From: Hyphomicrobiales bacterium
GTDB taxonomy: Bacteria; Pseudomonadota; Alphaproteobacteria; Rhizobiales; Rhizobiaceae
Assembly (NCBI GenBank): GCA_021775455.1
Contig: JAJFHU010000014.1
Coordinates: 1 to 64,000 of the forward strand
Direction: 5' to 3'
Length of the DNA: 64,000 bases
Position numbers and translations under genes: made by a program. Below the pieces are notes generated by a model that saw only the letters and a list, made by a program, of their open reading frames with translations, made no database searches and was not told the DNA's origin. Below are positions 1 through 9,946 of this stretch, piece after piece (the stretch's first letter is position 1; every line of letters starts with the position of its first letter).

Positions 1-138
1 ATGGTGATGCCTGGTGACAATGTGGAGATGGAAGTTGAACTGATCGTGCCAATCGCGATGGAAGAGCGCCTGCGCTTCGCCATCCGTGAAGGTGGCCGGA
101 CCGTCGGCGCCGGCATCGTAGCAAGTATTATCGAGTAA
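1..138 (+). CDS. tuf: elongation factor Tu, C-terminal end (partial)
   Basis: The window opens inside this gene; the last 45 residues are present and end in a TAA stop. They match the end of EF-Tu domain 3, with the strands around [27 protein letters not shown] and the terminal GxGxV. EF-Tu carries aminoacyl-tRNA to the ribosome as a GTP complex. Its place directly before rpsJ is the usual junction of the str and S10 operons. The 5' part lies outside the window, so nothing can be said about its promoter or about a second tuf copy. Confidence 0.95.
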   Translation: MVMPGDNVEMEVELIVPIAMEERLRFAIREGGRTVGAGIVASIIE

Positions 139-149
139 TGGTTTGGACA

Positions 150-187
150 CAGGGGTGTGAAGTGATCACTTCACACCCTGGTCTTTT
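150..187 (+). terminator. strong hairpin between tuf and rpsJ (terminator or S10 leader element)
   Basis: A nearly perfect inverted repeat pairs 150-165 with 166-180, with one bulged G; the innermost pairs must open to form the loop. It is followed by CTTTT (183-187). It lies 12 bp after the tuf stop and 15 bp before the rpsJ start. It could be a terminator for tuf, an attenuator, or a leader structure used for autogenous control of the S10 operon. Confidence 0.55.
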
Positions 188-202
188 AAGGAACGAACGA
201 AG

Positions 203-511
203 ATGAACGGCCAGAATATCCGTATTCGCCTCAAGGCGTTTGACCACCGCATCCTGGACACTTCTACCAAGGAAATTGTTTCCACGGCGAAGCGCACAGG
301 TGCACAGGTGAGAGGACCGGTACCACTTCCGACACGGATCGAGAAGTTTACCGTCAACCGTTCACCACACGTCAACAAGAAAAGCCGCGAGCAGTTTGAA
401 ATGCGTACGCACAAACGGCTCCTGGATATTGTAGATCCAACGCCACAGACAGTGGACGCGCTTATGAAGCTCGATCTTTCTGCCGGTGTGGATGTAGAGA
501 TCAAGCTTTAG
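203..511 (+). CDS. rpsJ: 30S ribosomal protein S10
   Basis: The protein has 102 residues, the family norm. It is recognised by the start [16 protein letters not shown] and the conserved [20 protein letters not shown] loop. S10 sits in the head of the small subunit and, as NusE with NusB, also takes part in transcription antitermination. It is the first gene of the S10 block. AAGGAA about 10 bp upstream of the ATG serves as ribosome binding site. A strong hairpin lies just before that site and may affect expression. Confidence 0.98.
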   Translation: MNGQNIRIRLKAFDHRILDTSTKEIVSTAKRTGAQVRGPVPLPTRIEKFTVNRSPHVNKKSREQFEMRTHKRLLDIVDPTPQTVDALMKLDLSAGVDVEIKL

Positions 512-569
512 GTATTTATGAGGGTGGGGTCGGTTAGTTCCGGCACCAACCCAAAAAAGGAAAAAGACA

Positions 570-1427
570 ATGCGTTCAGGCGTGATTGCAAAAAAGGTCG
601 GAATGACCCGCGTATTTACCGACGAGGGTGTGGGCATTCCTGTGACCGTCCTTCACATGGACAATGTTCAGGTTGTGGCTCAACGCACCAAGGACAAGCA
701 TGGTTATTCAGCCGTGCAACTTGGCGTCGGATTTGCCAAAGCCAAGAACACCACAAAGCCAATGCGTGGGCATTTTGCTGCTGCAAAAGTAGAGCCAAAG
801 CGAAAGCTGGCGGAATTCAGGGTTTCCGATGACAACATGCTTAATGTAGGTCAGGAAATAATCGCTGCCCACTATCTTCCGGGCCAATATGTTGATGTGA
901 CTGGCACTACAATCGGCAAGGGATTTGCCGGCGCCATGAAGCGCCACAATTTTAGCGGTTTGCGTGCGACTCACGGTGTATCAGTATCTCACCGCTCACA
1001 CGGGTCAACTGGTCAGTGTCAGGATCCTGGAAAGGTATTCAAGGGCAAGAAAATGGCTGGTCACATGGGTAATACCCGGGTGACAACACAGAACTTGCAA
1101 GTTGTACGCATTGACGTTGATCGTGGCCTTGTTCTCATCAAGGGTGCTGTTCCAGGCCCGAAGGGTAGCTGGGTAATGATCCGCGATGCTCATAAAAGGC
1201 CGGTTCTTGAAGGTGTAATGTATCCTGCAGCTACTCGTTCCAAGGCTGCGGAAGCGGCTGAACTCGCTGAAGAAGCAGAAGCAACAATGGCGGAAGAAGC
1301 CGCAGCAGATTTGGAAGCGCAACAAGTTGCTGAAGCGGAAGCAGCCGAAGAAGCTCGCATCGAAATGGAAGCCGAAGACAAAGGCTCAGACGATGCAGGC
1401 TCCAATGATAAGAAAGGAGCCGAGTAA
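570..1427 (+). CDS. rplC: 50S ribosomal protein L3 with long acidic tail
   Basis: The protein has 285 residues, against roughly 205-245 in most bacteria. Residues 1-225 are a normal L3, including the segment [18 protein letters not shown] (148-165) that reaches the peptidyl-transferase region and holds the Gln normally methylated by PrmB. Residues 226-285 form a low-complexity Ala/Glu tail ([13 protein letters not shown]-like) ending KKGAE. Such tails occur in some alphaproteobacterial L3 proteins but this one is long. The gene follows rpsJ by 58 bp, and its stop overlaps the rplD start by one base (TAATG). Confidence 0.97.
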   Translation: MRSGVIAKKVGMTRVFTDEGVGIPVTVLHMDNVQVVAQRTKDKHGYSAVQLGVGFAKAKNTTKPMRGHFAAAKVEPKRKLAEFRVSDDNMLNVGQEIIAAHYLPGQYVDVTGTTIGKGFAGAMKRHNFSGLRATHGVSVSHRSHGSTGQCQDPGKVFKGKKMAGHMGNTRVTTQNLQVVRIDVDRGLVLIKGAVPGPKGSWVMIRDAHKRPVLEGVMYPAATRSKAAEAAELAEEAEATMAEEAAADLEAQQVAEAEAAEEARIEMEAEDKGSDDAGSNDKKGAE

Positions 1428-2047
1428 TGGATATCAATGTAACCACCCTTGAGGGCAAGGCTTCTGGCAAGATCAAGGTTTCTGATGAAATCTTTGGACT
1501 TGAGCCACGCGAAGATCTTTTGCACCGTATGGTTCGTTATCAGTTAGCCAAACGGCGTGCTGGCACACATGATGTGAAAAATCGTGCCGAAATTTCTGCA
1601 ACTACGCGGAAGATGTACAAGCAGAAAGGAACCGGTAATGCCCGCCATTCGACCAAGAAGGCACCTCAGTTTCGAGGTGGTGGTCGAGTATTTGGCCCAA
1701 CACCGCGCGATCACTCAATTGGATTACCCAAAAAAGTTCGTCAATTGGCTCTGCGTCACGCACTTTCAGCCAAACAGGCTTCAGAAGCTATCCTGATTGT
1801 GGATGATTTGGCAGTCAAGAAAGCAAAAACTGCTGATCTTCGCAAATCCCTCGCCAAGGCGGGTCTTGAAAATGTGCTGGTCATTGGTGGCGCTGAACTG
1901 GACAAGAACTTTGAAATGGCTGCACGGAACATTCCGAATGTCGACGTGCTTCCGGTACAGGGCATCAATGTTTACGACATCATGCGACGCGAAAAGTTGG
2001 TGCTGTCAAAAGCTGCCCTTGAGGCAATAGAGGAGCGATTCAAATGA
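1427..2047 (+). CDS. rplD: 50S ribosomal protein L4
   Basis: The protein has 206 residues with the conserved loop [20 protein letters not shown] (residues about 62-81) that lines the nascent-peptide tunnel, followed by [14 protein letters not shown]. In E. coli L4 is also the autogenous repressor of the S10 operon; whether that holds here is not visible. The ATG overlaps the rplC stop, and the 3' end overlaps rplW by four bases (ATGA), so translation of rplC, rplD and rplW is probably coupled. Confidence 0.97.
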   Translation: MDINVTTLEGKASGKIKVSDEIFGLEPREDLLHRMVRYQLAKRRAGTHDVKNRAEISATTRKMYKQKGTGNARHSTKKAPQFRGGGRVFGPTPRDHSIGLPKKVRQLALRHALSAKQASEAILIVDDLAVKKAKTADLRKSLAKAGLENVLVIGGAELDKNFEMAARNIPNVDVLPVQGINVYDIMRREKLVLSKAALEAIEERFK

Positions 2048-2337
2048 CGGACGTACGCCATTACGATGTGATTGTTTCTCCGGTAATCACGGAAAAATCT
2101 ACCTTGGCTTCGGAATCCAACCAAGTCATGTTCAATGTTGCAAAAAACGCGTCGAAACCGGAAATCAAGCAGGCTGTGGAAGCTTTGTTTGATGTGAAAG
2201 TAAAGGCAGTAAACACGCTTGTTCGCAAGGGTAAGCAAAAACGTTTTCGCGGCATTTTGGGCAAGCGTTCGGACGTCAAAAAAGCGGTTGTAACCCTGGA
2301 AGAGGGCCAATCCATTGACGTAACCACCGGACTTTAG
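2044..2337 (+). CDS. rplW: 50S ribosomal protein L23
   Basis: The protein has 97 residues. The features [13 protein letters not shown] near the N-terminus, the NKVTF-like strand [20 protein letters not shown] and [18 protein letters not shown] are diagnostic. L23 sits at the tunnel exit and is the docking site for trigger factor and SRP. It overlaps rplD by four bases and is followed by a 54-bp spacer before rplB. Confidence 0.97.
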   Translation: MTDVRHYDVIVSPVITEKSTLASESNQVMFNVAKNASKPEIKQAVEALFDVKVKAVNTLVRKGKQKRFRGILGKRSDVKKAVVTLEEGQSIDVTTGL

Positions 2338-2391
2338 GTGAAAGACAGGTAAACAGGAATAAGCGCAACATCAGCGCAAGTGGACAAGATT

Positions 2392-3231
2392 ATGGCACTG
2401 AAGAAATTTAACCCAAGGACACCCGGCCAGCGTCAGCTGGTTATCGTTGATCGTGCGGGTCTCTATAAGGGTAAACCAGTCAAGTCACTCACCGAGGGTC
2501 TTACCTCTTCTGGTGGTCGTAACAATTATGGACGTATTACTGCACGTCGTCGTGGTGGCGGACACAAGCGTACGTACCGTATGGTTGATTTCAAGCGGCG
2601 CAAATGGGACGTGGAAGCAACTGTCGAGCGGATTGAATATGATCCAAACCGCAGTGCATTTATCGCACTCATAAAATATACCGATGGCGAGCTGTCCTAC
2701 ATTCTTGCTCCTCAACGCCTTGCGGAAGGTGACAAGGTCATAGCGGCTGCTACTACAGATGTGAAACCAGGCAACGCAATGCCATTGAAAGCAACTCCGG
2801 TTGGTTCAATTGTTCACAATGTGGAAATGAAACCTGGCAAAGGCGGTCAGATTGCCCGTTCAGCCGGAGCTTACGCCCAGTTGGTTGGTCGAGACGGTCC
2901 ATATGCAATTCTTCGTTTGAATTCAGGTGAACAGCGTTTGATCCATGGTGAATGCATGGCCTCCATTGGTGCTGTGTCCAATCCGGACAATTCAAATACA
3001 AACAAAGGTAAAGCGGGTCGTAATCGCTGGCTTGGACGTCGTCCAAGTGTTCGTGGTGTTGCCATGAACCCGGTTGATCACCCACATGGTGGTGGTGAGG
3101 GTCGCACTTCCGGTGGTCGCCATCCGGTTAGTCCATGGGGAAAGCCGACAAAGGGCAAGCGCACTCGCAGCGCCAAGAAAACAACAAGCAAATTCATCAT
3201 GCGCTCACGTCATCAGCGCAAAAAACGATAA
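2392..3231 (+). CDS. rplB: 50S ribosomal protein L2
   Basis: The protein has 279 residues from the ATG at 2392, whose N-terminus [17 protein letters not shown] matches the family. An in-frame GTG at 2380 would add four residues and is less likely. The conserved segment [30 protein letters not shown] near the C-terminus is shown here only in part: the histidine of DHPHGGG is the residue tied to peptidyl-transferase function. L2 is a primary 23S rRNA binder needed for subunit joining. Confidence 0.97.
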   Translation: MALKKFNPRTPGQRQLVIVDRAGLYKGKPVKSLTEGLTSSGGRNNYGRITARRRGGGHKRTYRMVDFKRRKWDVEATVERIEYDPNRSAFIALIKYTDGELSYILAPQRLAEGDKVIAAATTDVKPGNAMPLKATPVGSIVHNVEMKPGKGGQIARSAGAYAQLVGRDGPYAILRLNSGEQRLIHGECMASIGAVSNPDNSNTNKGKAGRNRWLGRRPSVRGVAMNPVDHPHGGGEGRTSGGRHPVSPWGKPTKGKRTRSAKKTTSKFIMRSRHQRKKR

Positions 3232-3243
3232 GGAAACAAGTCC

Positions 3244-3522
3244 GTGTCACGTTCAGTCTGGAAAGGCCCTTTTGTGGATGGCTATCTTTTAAAGAAAGCC
3301 GACAAGGTTCGCGAAGGTGGCAGAAACGAAGTGATCAAAACCTGGAGCAGGCGCTCAACCGTCCTGCCACAGTTTGTAGGTCTGACCTTTGGTGTCTACA
3401 ACGGCCACAAGCACATCCCGGTATCCATTTCCGAGGACATGGTGGGTCACAAGCTCGGTGAATTTGCACCGACACGTACCTATTACGGTCATGGCGCGGA
3501 CAAGAAGGCAAAGAGGAAGTAA
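3244..3522 (+). CDS. rpsS: 30S ribosomal protein S19 (GTG start)
   Basis: The protein has 92 residues. It begins at GTG with (M)[18 protein letters not shown], the normal N-terminus of the family, so the GTG is the real start; AAGGAAAC lies just before it. S19 binds the head of the 30S subunit with S13. The stop is separated from the rplV ATG by two bases. Confidence 0.97.
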   Translation: MSRSVWKGPFVDGYLLKKADKVREGGRNEVIKTWSRRSTVLPQFVGLTFGVYNGHKHIPVSISEDMVGHKLGEFAPTRTYYGHGADKKAKRK

Positions 3523-3524
3523 CG

Positions 3525-3908
3525 ATGGGCAAGGCCAAGCGCGAGCGAGTGCTGAAAGACAATGAGGCGCGTGCAGTTGCACGGACCCTGCGTGTCAGCC
3601 CGCAAAAATTAAATGATGTAGCGACAATGATCCGTGGCAAGAAAGCCCAGACAGCATTGGCTGAACTGGAATTTTCCCGACGCCGCATTGCCGACACCGT
3701 CAAGAAAACTCTGGAATCTGCAATCGCAAATGCTGAAAACAATCATGATCTTGATGTCGACAACCTGGTAGTTGCTGAAGCCTACGTGGGCAAGTCAATC
3801 ACCATGAAACGTTTCCGTGTTCGTGGCCGGGGCCGTTCGTCAAGAATTTTGAAACCCTTCTCGCACCTGACAATTGTCGTGCGTGAAGTGGAAGAGGAGG
3901 CCGCGTAA
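3525..3908 (+). CDS. rplV: 50S ribosomal protein L22
   Basis: The protein has 127 residues: an N-terminal globular part ([20 protein letters not shown]) and the tunnel-reaching beta hairpin around [20 protein letters not shown]22 contacts all domains of 23S rRNA, and its hairpin narrows the exit tunnel. The stop codon overlaps the rpsC start by one base. Confidence 0.97.
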   Translation: MGKAKRERVLKDNEARAVARTLRVSPQKLNDVATMIRGKKAQTALAELEFSRRRIADTVKKTLESAIANAENNHDLDVDNLVVAEAYVGKSITMKRFRVRGRGRSSRILKPFSHLTIVVREVEEEAA

Positions 3909-4621
3909 TGGGTCAGAAAATTAATCCAATCGGCTTTCGCCTTGGTATCAACCAAACTTGGGACTCACGTTGGTTCGCTAGTAAGGGTGAATATGGCAGC
4001 CTGCTCCATGAGGACATTAAAATTCGCGAATATCTTGAAAAAGAACTCGCTGCGGCTTCAATTTCAAAGATCGTAATTGAGCGGCCTCACAAGAAATGCC
4101 GTATTACAGTTCACTCTGCGCGCCCCGGTATCATTATCGGTAAAAAAGGTGCCGATATTGAAAAGCTCCGCCGCAAACTGAGCTCAATGACTGACTCAGA
4201 AGTGCACATCAACATCAATGAAGTACGCAAGCCTGAGATTGATGCGACGATCGTGGCTCAGTCAATTGCACAACAGTTGGAACGCCGGGTGGCATTCCGC
4301 CGTGCCATGAAGCGCGCAGTTCAGTCTGCAATGCGTCTCGGTGCACTGGGAATTCGCATCAATTGTGCTGGGCGCTTGGGTGGTGCTGAAATTGCCCGTA
4401 TGGAATGGTATCGCGAAGGACGGGTGCCCCTTCATACACTTCGTGCAGACATTGATTATGGAGTAGCTTCAGCCACTACCGCTTATGGTATTTGCGGCAT
4501 CAAGGTGTGGATATTCAAAGGTGAAATCTTTGAGCATGACCCATTCGCATCCGAGCGCCGCGGTAATGAAGCACAGGAACAAGGTAGTGGTTCTCCTCGC
4601 CGTGAGCGTGCGAAGCACTAA
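3908..4621 (+). CDS. rpsC: 30S ribosomal protein S3
   Basis: The protein has 237 residues beginning [13 protein letters not shown]. The KH domain shows the GxxG loop in [14 protein letters not shown] (residues about 76-89), and the C-terminal domain carries [26 protein letters not shown] in part. S3 forms part of the mRNA entry channel together with S4 and S5. The C-terminus has a short charged extension ([21 protein letters not shown] in part). Confidence 0.97.
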   Translation: MGQKINPIGFRLGINQTWDSRWFASKGEYGSLLHEDIKIREYLEKELAAASISKIVIERPHKKCRITVHSARPGIIIGKKGADIEKLRRKLSSMTDSEVHININEVRKPEIDATIVAQSIAQQLERRVAFRRAMKRAVQSAMRLGALGIRINCAGRLGGAEIARMEWYREGRVPLHTLRADIDYGVASATTAYGICGIKVWIFKGEIFEHDPFASERRGNEAQEQGSGSPRRERAKH

Positions 4622-4645
4622 TTGGAAAAACCGGGATAGACGACA

Positions 4646-5059
4646 ATGTTGCAACCAAAGCGTACAAAATTCCGTAAGCAGCACAAGGGCCGTATCCACG
4701 GCAATGCTAAGGGCGGTACTACATTGACATTCGGAGCCTACGGTATCAAAGCCCAGGAGCCGGAGCGTGTAACCGCACGCCAGATTGAGGCTGCACGACG
4801 TGCCATCACTCGTCACATGAAACGTGCCGGTCGTGTATGGATCCGTATTTTCCCGGATGTTCCTGTCTCATCCAAGCCAACGGAAGTTCGCATGGGTAAG
4901 GGTAAAGGTTCGCCGGAATATTGGGCAGCCCGAGTAAAGCCAGGCCGCATCATGTTTGAGATTGATGGTGTTTCTGAGGAAGTTGCGCGTGAAGCGTTGC
5001 GTCTTGGAAGTCGTAAATTGCCGATCAAAACCCGTTTTGTTCAGCGCATAGCTGACTAA
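4646..5059 (+). CDS. rplP: 50S ribosomal protein L16
   Basis: The protein has 137 residues beginning [16 protein letters not shown], and the family signature around [21 protein letters not shown] and [11 protein letters not shown] is present. L16 lies near the A site and helps organise the 23S rRNA elements that hold tRNA. The spacer to rpsC is 24 bp. Confidence 0.97.
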   Translation: MLQPKRTKFRKQHKGRIHGNAKGGTTLTFGAYGIKAQEPERVTARQIEAARRAITRHMKRAGRVWIRIFPDVPVSSKPTEVRMGKGKGSPEYWAARVKPGRIMFEIDGVSEEVAREALRLGSRKLPIKTRFVQRIAD

Positions 5060-5091
5060 ATCGGAAAGTAAAGAATAAGAAAGGTTGAGCC

Positions 5092-5289
5092 ATGAAGGCC
5101 AGCGATATTCATGCGATGACGCCGGACCAGCTCAAGGACGAGTTGGTTAAACTCAAGAAAGAGCAGTTCAATCTGCGTTTTCAGGGTGCCACTGGCCAGT
5201 TGGAAAACACATCACGCATTCGTCAGATTCGTCGTGACATTGCGCGCATTCAGACCATAGCTGCCCAAAAGCAGACTGCGGCTGGTTAA
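5092..5289 (+). CDS. rpmC: 50S ribosomal protein L29
   Basis: A short helical protein of 65 residues with the family pattern [37 protein letters not shown]29 lies next to L23 at the tunnel exit. A good ribosome binding site (AAGAAAGG) precedes the ATG, and rpsQ begins 16 bp after the stop. Confidence 0.96.
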   Translation: MKASDIHAMTPDQLKDELVKLKKEQFNLRFQGATGQLENTSRIRQIRRDIARIQTIAAQKQTAAG

Positions 5290-5305
5290 AGGGAAGAATT
5301 AAGAG

Positions 5306-5542
5306 ATGCCAAAACGCATATTGCAAGGCACTGTTGTCAGTGACAAGAACGAAAAGACGGTTGTCGTAAAGGTCGAACGCCGCTTTATTCATCCGTTGTT
5401 CAAGAAAACAGTGCGCCGTACAAAAAACTACAAGGCACACGACGAAACCAATGCGAAGAAAGTTGGTGACGAGGTGTCTATTGAAGAATGCCGCCCGATT
5501 TCACGCGACAAGCGTTGGGTCGTGGTGGAAAACCAGGCGTAA
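5306..5542 (+). CDS. rpsQ: 30S ribosomal protein S17
   Basis: The protein has 78 residues with the OB-fold pattern [21 protein letters not shown] and [19 protein letters not shown]17 binds the 5' domain of 16S rRNA early in assembly. It lies in the usual rpmC-rpsQ-rplN order. Confidence 0.97.
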   Translation: MPKRILQGTVVSDKNEKTVVVKVERRFIHPLFKKTVRRTKNYKAHDETNAKKVGDEVSIEECRPISRDKRWVVVENQA

Positions 5543-5566
5543 ACAGGAATTGGAAGGGCTGAAGTC

Positions 5567-5935
5567 ATGATACAGATGCAATCAAATCTCGACGTTGCCG
5601 ACAATTCCGGTGCGCGCCGTGTCATGTGCATCAAGGTGCTGGGCGGCTCCAAGCGAAAATATGCTGGTGTAGGCGATATTATCGTTGTCTCGGTTAAAGA
5701 AGCCATCCCGCGCGGTCGCGTCAAAAAAGGTGATGTTATGCGCGCTGTAGTCGTGCGCACTTCAAAGGATATCCGCCGCAATGATGGCAGTGTTATCCGT
5801 TTTGACACCAACGCTGCAGTGCTGGTTGACAACAAGAGCGAGCCGGTTGGCACACGTATTTTCGGACCCGTACCGCGTGAACTTCGCGCGAAACGACACA
5901 TGAAAATCATCTCGCTGGCACCTGAGGTTCTTTAA
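5567..5935 (+). CDS. rplN: 50S ribosomal protein L14
   Basis: The protein has 122 residues, the family norm, beginning [18 protein letters not shown], with the signature [11 protein letters not shown] and [24 protein letters not shown] in part. L14 forms intersubunit bridges with 16S rRNA. rplX follows within six bases, which suggests coupled translation. Confidence 0.97.
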   Translation: MIQMQSNLDVADNSGARRVMCIKVLGGSKRKYAGVGDIIVVSVKEAIPRGRVKKGDVMRAVVVRTSKDIRRNDGSVIRFDTNAAVLVDNKSEPVGTRIFGPVPRELRAKRHMKIISLAPEVL

Positions 5936-5940
5936 GGAAA

Positions 5941-6261
5941 ATGGCCATGCAAAAGATAAAAAAAGGCGATTCAGTTGTAGTGCTTACCGGTAAGGACAAA
6001 GGTCGTACCGGGCAAGTAGTCAAGCTGATGCCAAAAGAAGGCAAGGTAATTGTGCAGGGAATAAATATGGTCAAGCGTCACCAGCGCCAGACCGGTGCAC
6101 AAGAGGCCGGAATTATTAACCGCGAGGCGGCAATCCAGATTTCCAATCTTGCGTTGGCCGACCCAAAAGATGGCAAGGCTACTCGTGTAGGATTTAAGAT
6201 TATGGATGATGGGCGCAAGGTTAGGGTAGCGAAGCGTTCGGGAGAAGTGATCGATGGCTGA
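5941..6261 (+). CDS. rplX: 50S ribosomal protein L24
   Basis: The protein has 106 residues with the KOW motif [20 protein letters not shown] (in part) near the N-terminus. L24 initiates 50S assembly. Two start codons are possible, 5941 and 5947; AAGGAAA at 5934-5940 abuts the first and fits the second better. The 3' end overlaps rplE by eight bases. Confidence 0.96.
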   Translation: MAMQKIKKGDSVVVLTGKDKGRTGQVVKLMPKEGKVIVQGINMVKRHQRQTGAQEAGIINREAAIQISNLALADPKDGKATRVGFKIMDDGRKVRVAKRSGEVIDG

Positions 6262-6811
6262 AGCTAATTATATACCACGCATGCGTGCGCACTATGACAG
6301 CGCGGTGCGTGCAAAAATGCTGGAAACTTTCGGGTACAAGAACACGATGGAAGTTCCGAAAATTGAAAAAATCGTGCTGAACATGGGAGTTGGTGAGAGT
6401 ACTGCCGATTCCAAGAAAGCACAAATTGCCGCCGACGATCTTACTTTGATTGCCGGTCAAAAGGCGCAGGTTTCGCACGCACGCAAGTCAATTGCGACAT
6501 TCAAGGTACGCGAAGGCATGCCTCTGGGTGCAAAGGTTACTCTGCGTGGAAGCCGCATGTACGATTTTATCGACAGGCTGGTAAATATCGCGCTGCCGCG
6601 CGTTCGTGACTTTCGTGGCCTGAACCCAAAAAGCTTTGATGGCCGTGGCAACTTTGCCATGGGGATCAAGGAACACATTGTGTTCCCGGAAATCAACTAC
6701 GACAAAGTAGATCAGATCTGGGGCATGGACGTAATCGTTTGTACGACTGCAAAATCGGATGATGAAGCACGCGCTCTCTTGCGTGAGTTCAACTTCCCGT
6801 TTCCCCAGTAA
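6254..6811 (+). CDS. rplE: 50S ribosomal protein L5
   Basis: The protein has 185 residues. The conserved stretches [31 protein letters not shown] and [14 protein letters not shown] identify it. L5 binds 5S rRNA with L18 and contacts P-site tRNA. It starts inside the last codons of rplX. Confidence 0.97.
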   Translation: MAEANYIPRMRAHYDSAVRAKMLETFGYKNTMEVPKIEKIVLNMGVGESTADSKKAQIAADDLTLIAGQKAQVSHARKSIATFKVREGMPLGAKVTLRGSRMYDFIDRLVNIALPRVRDFRGLNPKSFDGRGNFAMGIKEHIVFPEINYDKVDQIWGMDVIVCTTAKSDDEARALLREFNFPFPQ

Positions 6812-6842
6812 CGGCAGGCGTGAAGCAAAGGAATTGTAATCA

Positions 6843-7148
6843 ATGGCAAAATCAAGTGCCGTAGAAAATAACAAACGCCGCAGAAGGCTCGTTGACAGTT
6901 ATGCTGCAAAGCGTGCTGCCCTTAAGGCAATTATCATGAATAAGGAATTGCCAATGGAAGAGCGTTTCAAGGCGCAGCTGAAACTGAATGAGCTTCCGCG
7001 CAACAGTGCCAAAAACCGTATTCGCAACCGTTGTGAGATTTCTGGTCGTCCGCGCGGTTTCTATCGTAAACTTAGAATGTCTCGTATTGCGCTGCGCGAA
7101 CTTGGTTCGTTTGGTAAAATTCCAGGCCTCGTAAAATCAAGCTGGTAA
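6843..7148 (+). CDS. rpsN: 30S ribosomal protein S14, long zinc-free form
   Basis: The protein has 101 residues: the long form, which lacks the paired CxxC zinc ligands of the short Gram-positive S14; only one Cys is present, in [16 protein letters not shown]14 completes the head of the 30S subunit. It lies in the usual rplE-rpsN-rpsH order. Confidence 0.97.
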   Translation: MAKSSAVENNKRRRRLVDSYAAKRAALKAIIMNKELPMEERFKAQLKLNELPRNSAKNRIRNRCEISGRPRGFYRKLRMSRIALRELGSFGKIPGLVKSSW

Positions 7149-7163
7149 GGGGAGCAACAAGTT

Positions 7164-7562
7164 ATGTCTATTTCTGATCCTCTGGGCGATATGTTGACCC
7201 GCATCCGCAACGGTCTGATGCGCCACAAGTCAAAGGTTTCAAGTCCGGCTTCAAAGCTGCGTACCAACGTATGCGAAGTCCTCAAGACTGAGGGTTACAT
7301 TCGTGACTACGCAACTGTCGATTTTGAAGACGGCAAGTCTGAAATTGAAATTGAGCTGAAGTACTATGAGGGTGCTCCGGTAATTAAAGAGATTACCCGC
7401 ATTTCCCGTCCTGGTCTTCGTGTTTATTCATCCGTGAAGTCCATTCCGCACATTGCAAACGGTTTGGGCATCAACATATTGTCCACACCAAAAGGCGTTA
7501 TGGCTGACCATGATGCGCGTGAGCAGAATGTCGGCGGCGAAATTCTCTGCCGTGTATTCTAA
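7164..7562 (+). CDS. rpsH: 30S ribosomal protein S8
   Basis: The protein has 132 residues beginning [17 protein letters not shown]; the C-terminal signature ([23 protein letters not shown]) is complete. S8 binds the central domain of 16S rRNA and in E. coli represses translation of the spc operon at rplE. A GGGGAG ribosome binding site precedes the ATG. Confidence 0.97.
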   Translation: MSISDPLGDMLTRIRNGLMRHKSKVSSPASKLRTNVCEVLKTEGYIRDYATVDFEDGKSEIEIELKYYEGAPVIKEITRISRPGLRVYSSVKSIPHIANGLGINILSTPKGVMADHDAREQNVGGEILCRVF

Positions 7563-7585
7563 TTGAACTGGATTGGTAAAACGAA

Positions 7586-8119
7586 ATGTCTCGCATAGGA
7601 AAACAACCGGTCGTTATCCCTGATGGCGTTACTGCTACGGTCGAAGGCCAGACGGTTACCGCCAAGGGTCCGAAAGGCGAATTACGGTATGTCGTCAATG
7701 ACGAAGTGCTTGTGAAAATGGAAGATGGTGCCATTAAGGTAGACCCAAGGGATAGCTCTAAAGATGCTCGTTCCAAATGGGGACTGTCACGCACCATGGT
7801 TTCGAACATTATGAGTGGTGTGACGGATGGATTCGAGAAGAAACTGGAGATCAACGGTGTTGGTTACCGTGCGGCAATGCAGGGTAGTGATGTTCAATTG
7901 TCACTCGGTTTCTCACACGAAGTGATTTACAAGGTTCCTGAAGGCGTGAGTGTTGCCTGCCCAAAACCAACAGAGATTGTGGTTACAGGCATCGACAAGC
8001 AAAAGGTTGGTCAGGTTGCAGCGGAAATTCGCAGTTACCGCCCACCAGAGCCTTATAAGGGCAAAGGCGTGAAATACGCAGACGAAACCATCTTCCGCAA
8101 GGAAGGCAAGAAGAAGTAG
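7586..8119 (+). CDS. rplF: 50S ribosomal protein L6
   Basis: The protein has 177 residues beginning [15 protein letters not shown]; the duplicated L6 fold ends in the signature [17 protein letters not shown]6 lies at the base of the L7/L12 stalk near the sarcin-ricin loop. rplR begins ten bases after the stop. Confidence 0.97.
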   Translation: MSRIGKQPVVIPDGVTATVEGQTVTAKGPKGELRYVVNDEVLVKMEDGAIKVDPRDSSKDARSKWGLSRTMVSNIMSGVTDGFEKKLEINGVGYRAAMQGSDVQLSLGFSHEVIYKVPEGVSVACPKPTEIVVTGIDKQKVGQVAAEIRSYRPPEPYKGKGVKYADETIFRKEGKKK

Positions 8120-8128
8120 GACTGGGTT

Positions 8129-8491
8129 ATGGCAAGCAAGAACTCATCAACTGAGCGTCGTGTAAACCGGGTTCGCCGGTCACTTAAAAAAGTGGCTAAT
8201 GGCCGTCCGCGTCTCAGCGTGTTTCGCTCACTGCAGAACATTTACGTTCAGGTCATCGACGATACCAGGGGCGTAACGGTCGTTTCTGCCTCCACTTTGG
8301 ACAAGGATGTAAAATCCAAGGTCAAAAATGGTGGCAACATTGATGCCGCAACAGCTGTTGGCAAACTCGTTGCGGAACGGGCTACCAAAGCTGGCGTAAA
8401 AGAGGTCATCTTTGACCGCGGCGCATACATTTACCACGGTCGCGTGAAGGCACTTGCTGATGCTGCTCGCGAAGGTGGATTGAAATTTTAA
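8129..8491 (+). CDS. rplR: 50S ribosomal protein L18
   Basis: The protein has 120 residues with [20 protein letters not shown] and the C-terminal [24 protein letters not shown] (in part). L18 delivers 5S rRNA into the central protuberance. It is followed by rpsE after a 41-bp spacer. Confidence 0.97.
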   Translation: MASKNSSTERRVNRVRRSLKKVANGRPRLSVFRSLQNIYVQVIDDTRGVTVVSASTLDKDVKSKVKNGGNIDAATAVGKLVAERATKAGVKEVIFDRGAYIYHGRVKALADAAREGGLKF

Positions 8492-8532
8492 TTTGAACTC
8501 GGTGCTTCCGGAAAAGAAAAAGGTCAAGGATC

Positions 8533-9093
8533 ATGGCACAAAGAGATAACCGTCAAGGCGGAAGAGACAGGGACGAGCGCGACAGCGAATTTGTCGACAA
8601 GCTCGTTCACATCAATCGTGTGGCCAAAGTGGTCAAGGGTGGTCGCCGTTTTGGCTTTGCCGCGCTTGTAGTCGTTGGTGACCAGAAAGGCCGCGTAGGT
8701 TTTGGCCACGGCAAGGCTCGGGAGGTACCCGAAGCTATTCGCAAAGCTACCGAATCTGCAAAACGTGAAATGATATTTGTTCCACTGCGTTCTGGTCGTA
8801 CACTGCATCACGATGTTACTGGACGCCACGGCGCTGGTCGCGTTGTCTTGCGTGCTGCACCTGCTGGTACAGGTATCATCTGCGGTGGCCCGATGCGTGC
8901 GGTGTTTGAAACATTGGGTGTCCAGGATGTTGTTGCAAAATCACTTGGATCATCCAATGCATACAACATGGTTCGCGCAACTTTTGATGCGTTAAAGCGC
9001 CAAAATCATCCTAAAGATATTGCTGCTGCGCGTGGCTTGAAATATTCGACCCTTCAGGCTCGCCGACAGGAAATTATCGGATCTGAAGAGTAA
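8533..9093 (+). CDS. rpsE: 30S ribosomal protein S5
   Basis: The protein has 186 residues. The double-stranded-RNA-binding-like N-domain ([18 protein letters not shown]) and the C-domain ([18 protein letters not shown]) are present. S5 contributes to decoding accuracy and mRNA helicase activity at the entry channel. A charged 15-residue N-terminal extension ([15 protein letters not shown]) is a common alphaproteobacterial trait. Confidence 0.97.
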   Translation: MAQRDNRQGGRDRDERDSEFVDKLVHINRVAKVVKGGRRFGFAALVVVGDQKGRVGFGHGKAREVPEAIRKATESAKREMIFVPLRSGRTLHHDVTGRHGAGRVVLRAAPAGTGIICGGPMRAVFETLGVQDVVAKSLGSSNAYNMVRATFDALKRQNHPKDIAAARGLKYSTLQARRQEIIGSEE

Positions 9094-9104
9094 GGGACAG
9101 AACA

Positions 9105-9296
9105 ATGGCCGCCAAGAAAACCATCACGGTTGAACAAACCGGAAGCCCACTACGCCGCCCAGCTGATCAGCGTGCTACGCTAGTTGGTTTGGGTCTTAAC
9201 AAAGTTAGTCGCCGTTCAACACTGGAGAACACTCCTGCAGTTCGCGGTATGATCCGCAAGGTTCAGCACCTTGTGCGGGTTGTTGAAGAAGCCTGA
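9105..9296 (+). CDS. rpmD: 50S ribosomal protein L30
   Basis: The protein has 63 residues with the family pattern [28 protein letters not shown] (in part) and [13 protein letters not shown]. It is present in the usual place between rpsE and rplO. Confidence 0.97.
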   Translation: MAAKKTITVEQTGSPLRRPADQRATLVGLGLNKVSRRSTLENTPAVRGMIRKVQHLVRVVEEA

Positions 9297-9315
9297 ATTG
9301 GCGGGAGATAATATT

Positions 9316-9840
9316 ATGAAATTGAATGAGATTAAGGACCAGGAAGGTTCCTCAAAATCCCGCAGGCGCGTAGGGCGCGGTATCGGAAGCTCCAAAGGCA
9401 AAACTGCCGGTCGCGGCGTTAAAGGTCAAAAGTCCAGATCCGGCGTTGCCATCAATGGCTACGAAGGCGGGCAAATGCCAATTTACATGCGTCTTCCAAA
9501 GCGTGGATTTAGCAACACAAAATTTACCAAGAATTTCGTCACCGTTTCTGTCGGACGTCTGCAGGAAGCGGTAGATGCAAAGAAACTGGATGCAAAAAAG
9601 GCGGTAACCACTGAAGCGCTTGTTGAAGCCGGTGTAGTTCGCAGAGCTCGCGACGGCGTTCGTATTCTTTCTGACGGTGAATTGAAAGCCAAACTCAATT
9701 GTGAAGTTGCAGGCGCGTCTAAAGCCGCAGTGGAAAAAATCGGGAAAGCTGGAGGCAGTGTGAAAATTATTGCTGTAGCGGAACCTGCTGACAAAAAACC
9801 AGCCGCCAAAAAGGCTGATGCAGAGAAATCTGCAGAGTAA
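9316..9840 (+). CDS. rplO: 50S ribosomal protein L15
   Basis: The protein has 174 residues from the ATG at 9316, which gives the normal start [20 protein letters not shown] and is preceded by GCGGGAGA. L15 is a late assembly protein of the large subunit. The last 20 residues are a Lys/Ala/Glu-rich tail ([16 protein letters not shown]), beyond the usual end of the family. It is followed by a 106-bp spacer containing a perfect hairpin before secY. Confidence 0.96.
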   Translation: MKLNEIKDQEGSSKSRRRVGRGIGSSKGKTAGRGVKGQKSRSGVAINGYEGGQMPIYMRLPKRGFSNTKFTKNFVTVSVGRLQEAVDAKKLDAKKAVTTEALVEAGVVRRARDGVRILSDGELKAKLNCEVAGASKAAVEKIGKAGGSVKIIAVAEPADKKPAAKKADAEKSAE

Positions 9841-9897
9841 TTTATTTTTGGTTTTGGGGTCGTAACGAAAGCTCCCGATTCCTATCTATTACGTTCA

Positions 9898-9916
9898 GCG
9901 ATACCAAAGGTATCGC
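9898..9916 (+). other. perfect 8-bp hairpin between rplO and secY
   Basis: GCGATACC (9898-9905), loop AAA, GGTATCGC (9909-9916). No T-run follows, so it is not a typical terminator. It may stabilise or process the mRNA, or tune secY expression relative to the ribosomal genes upstream. Confidence 0.5.
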
Positions 9917-9946
9917 GAACACCCAAATTTATGATTGGAGTAGAAT

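Noticed and set aside
5428-5910. 160-codon frame antisense to rpsQ and rplN
   Set aside because: It covers two certain ribosomal genes and has no known domain.
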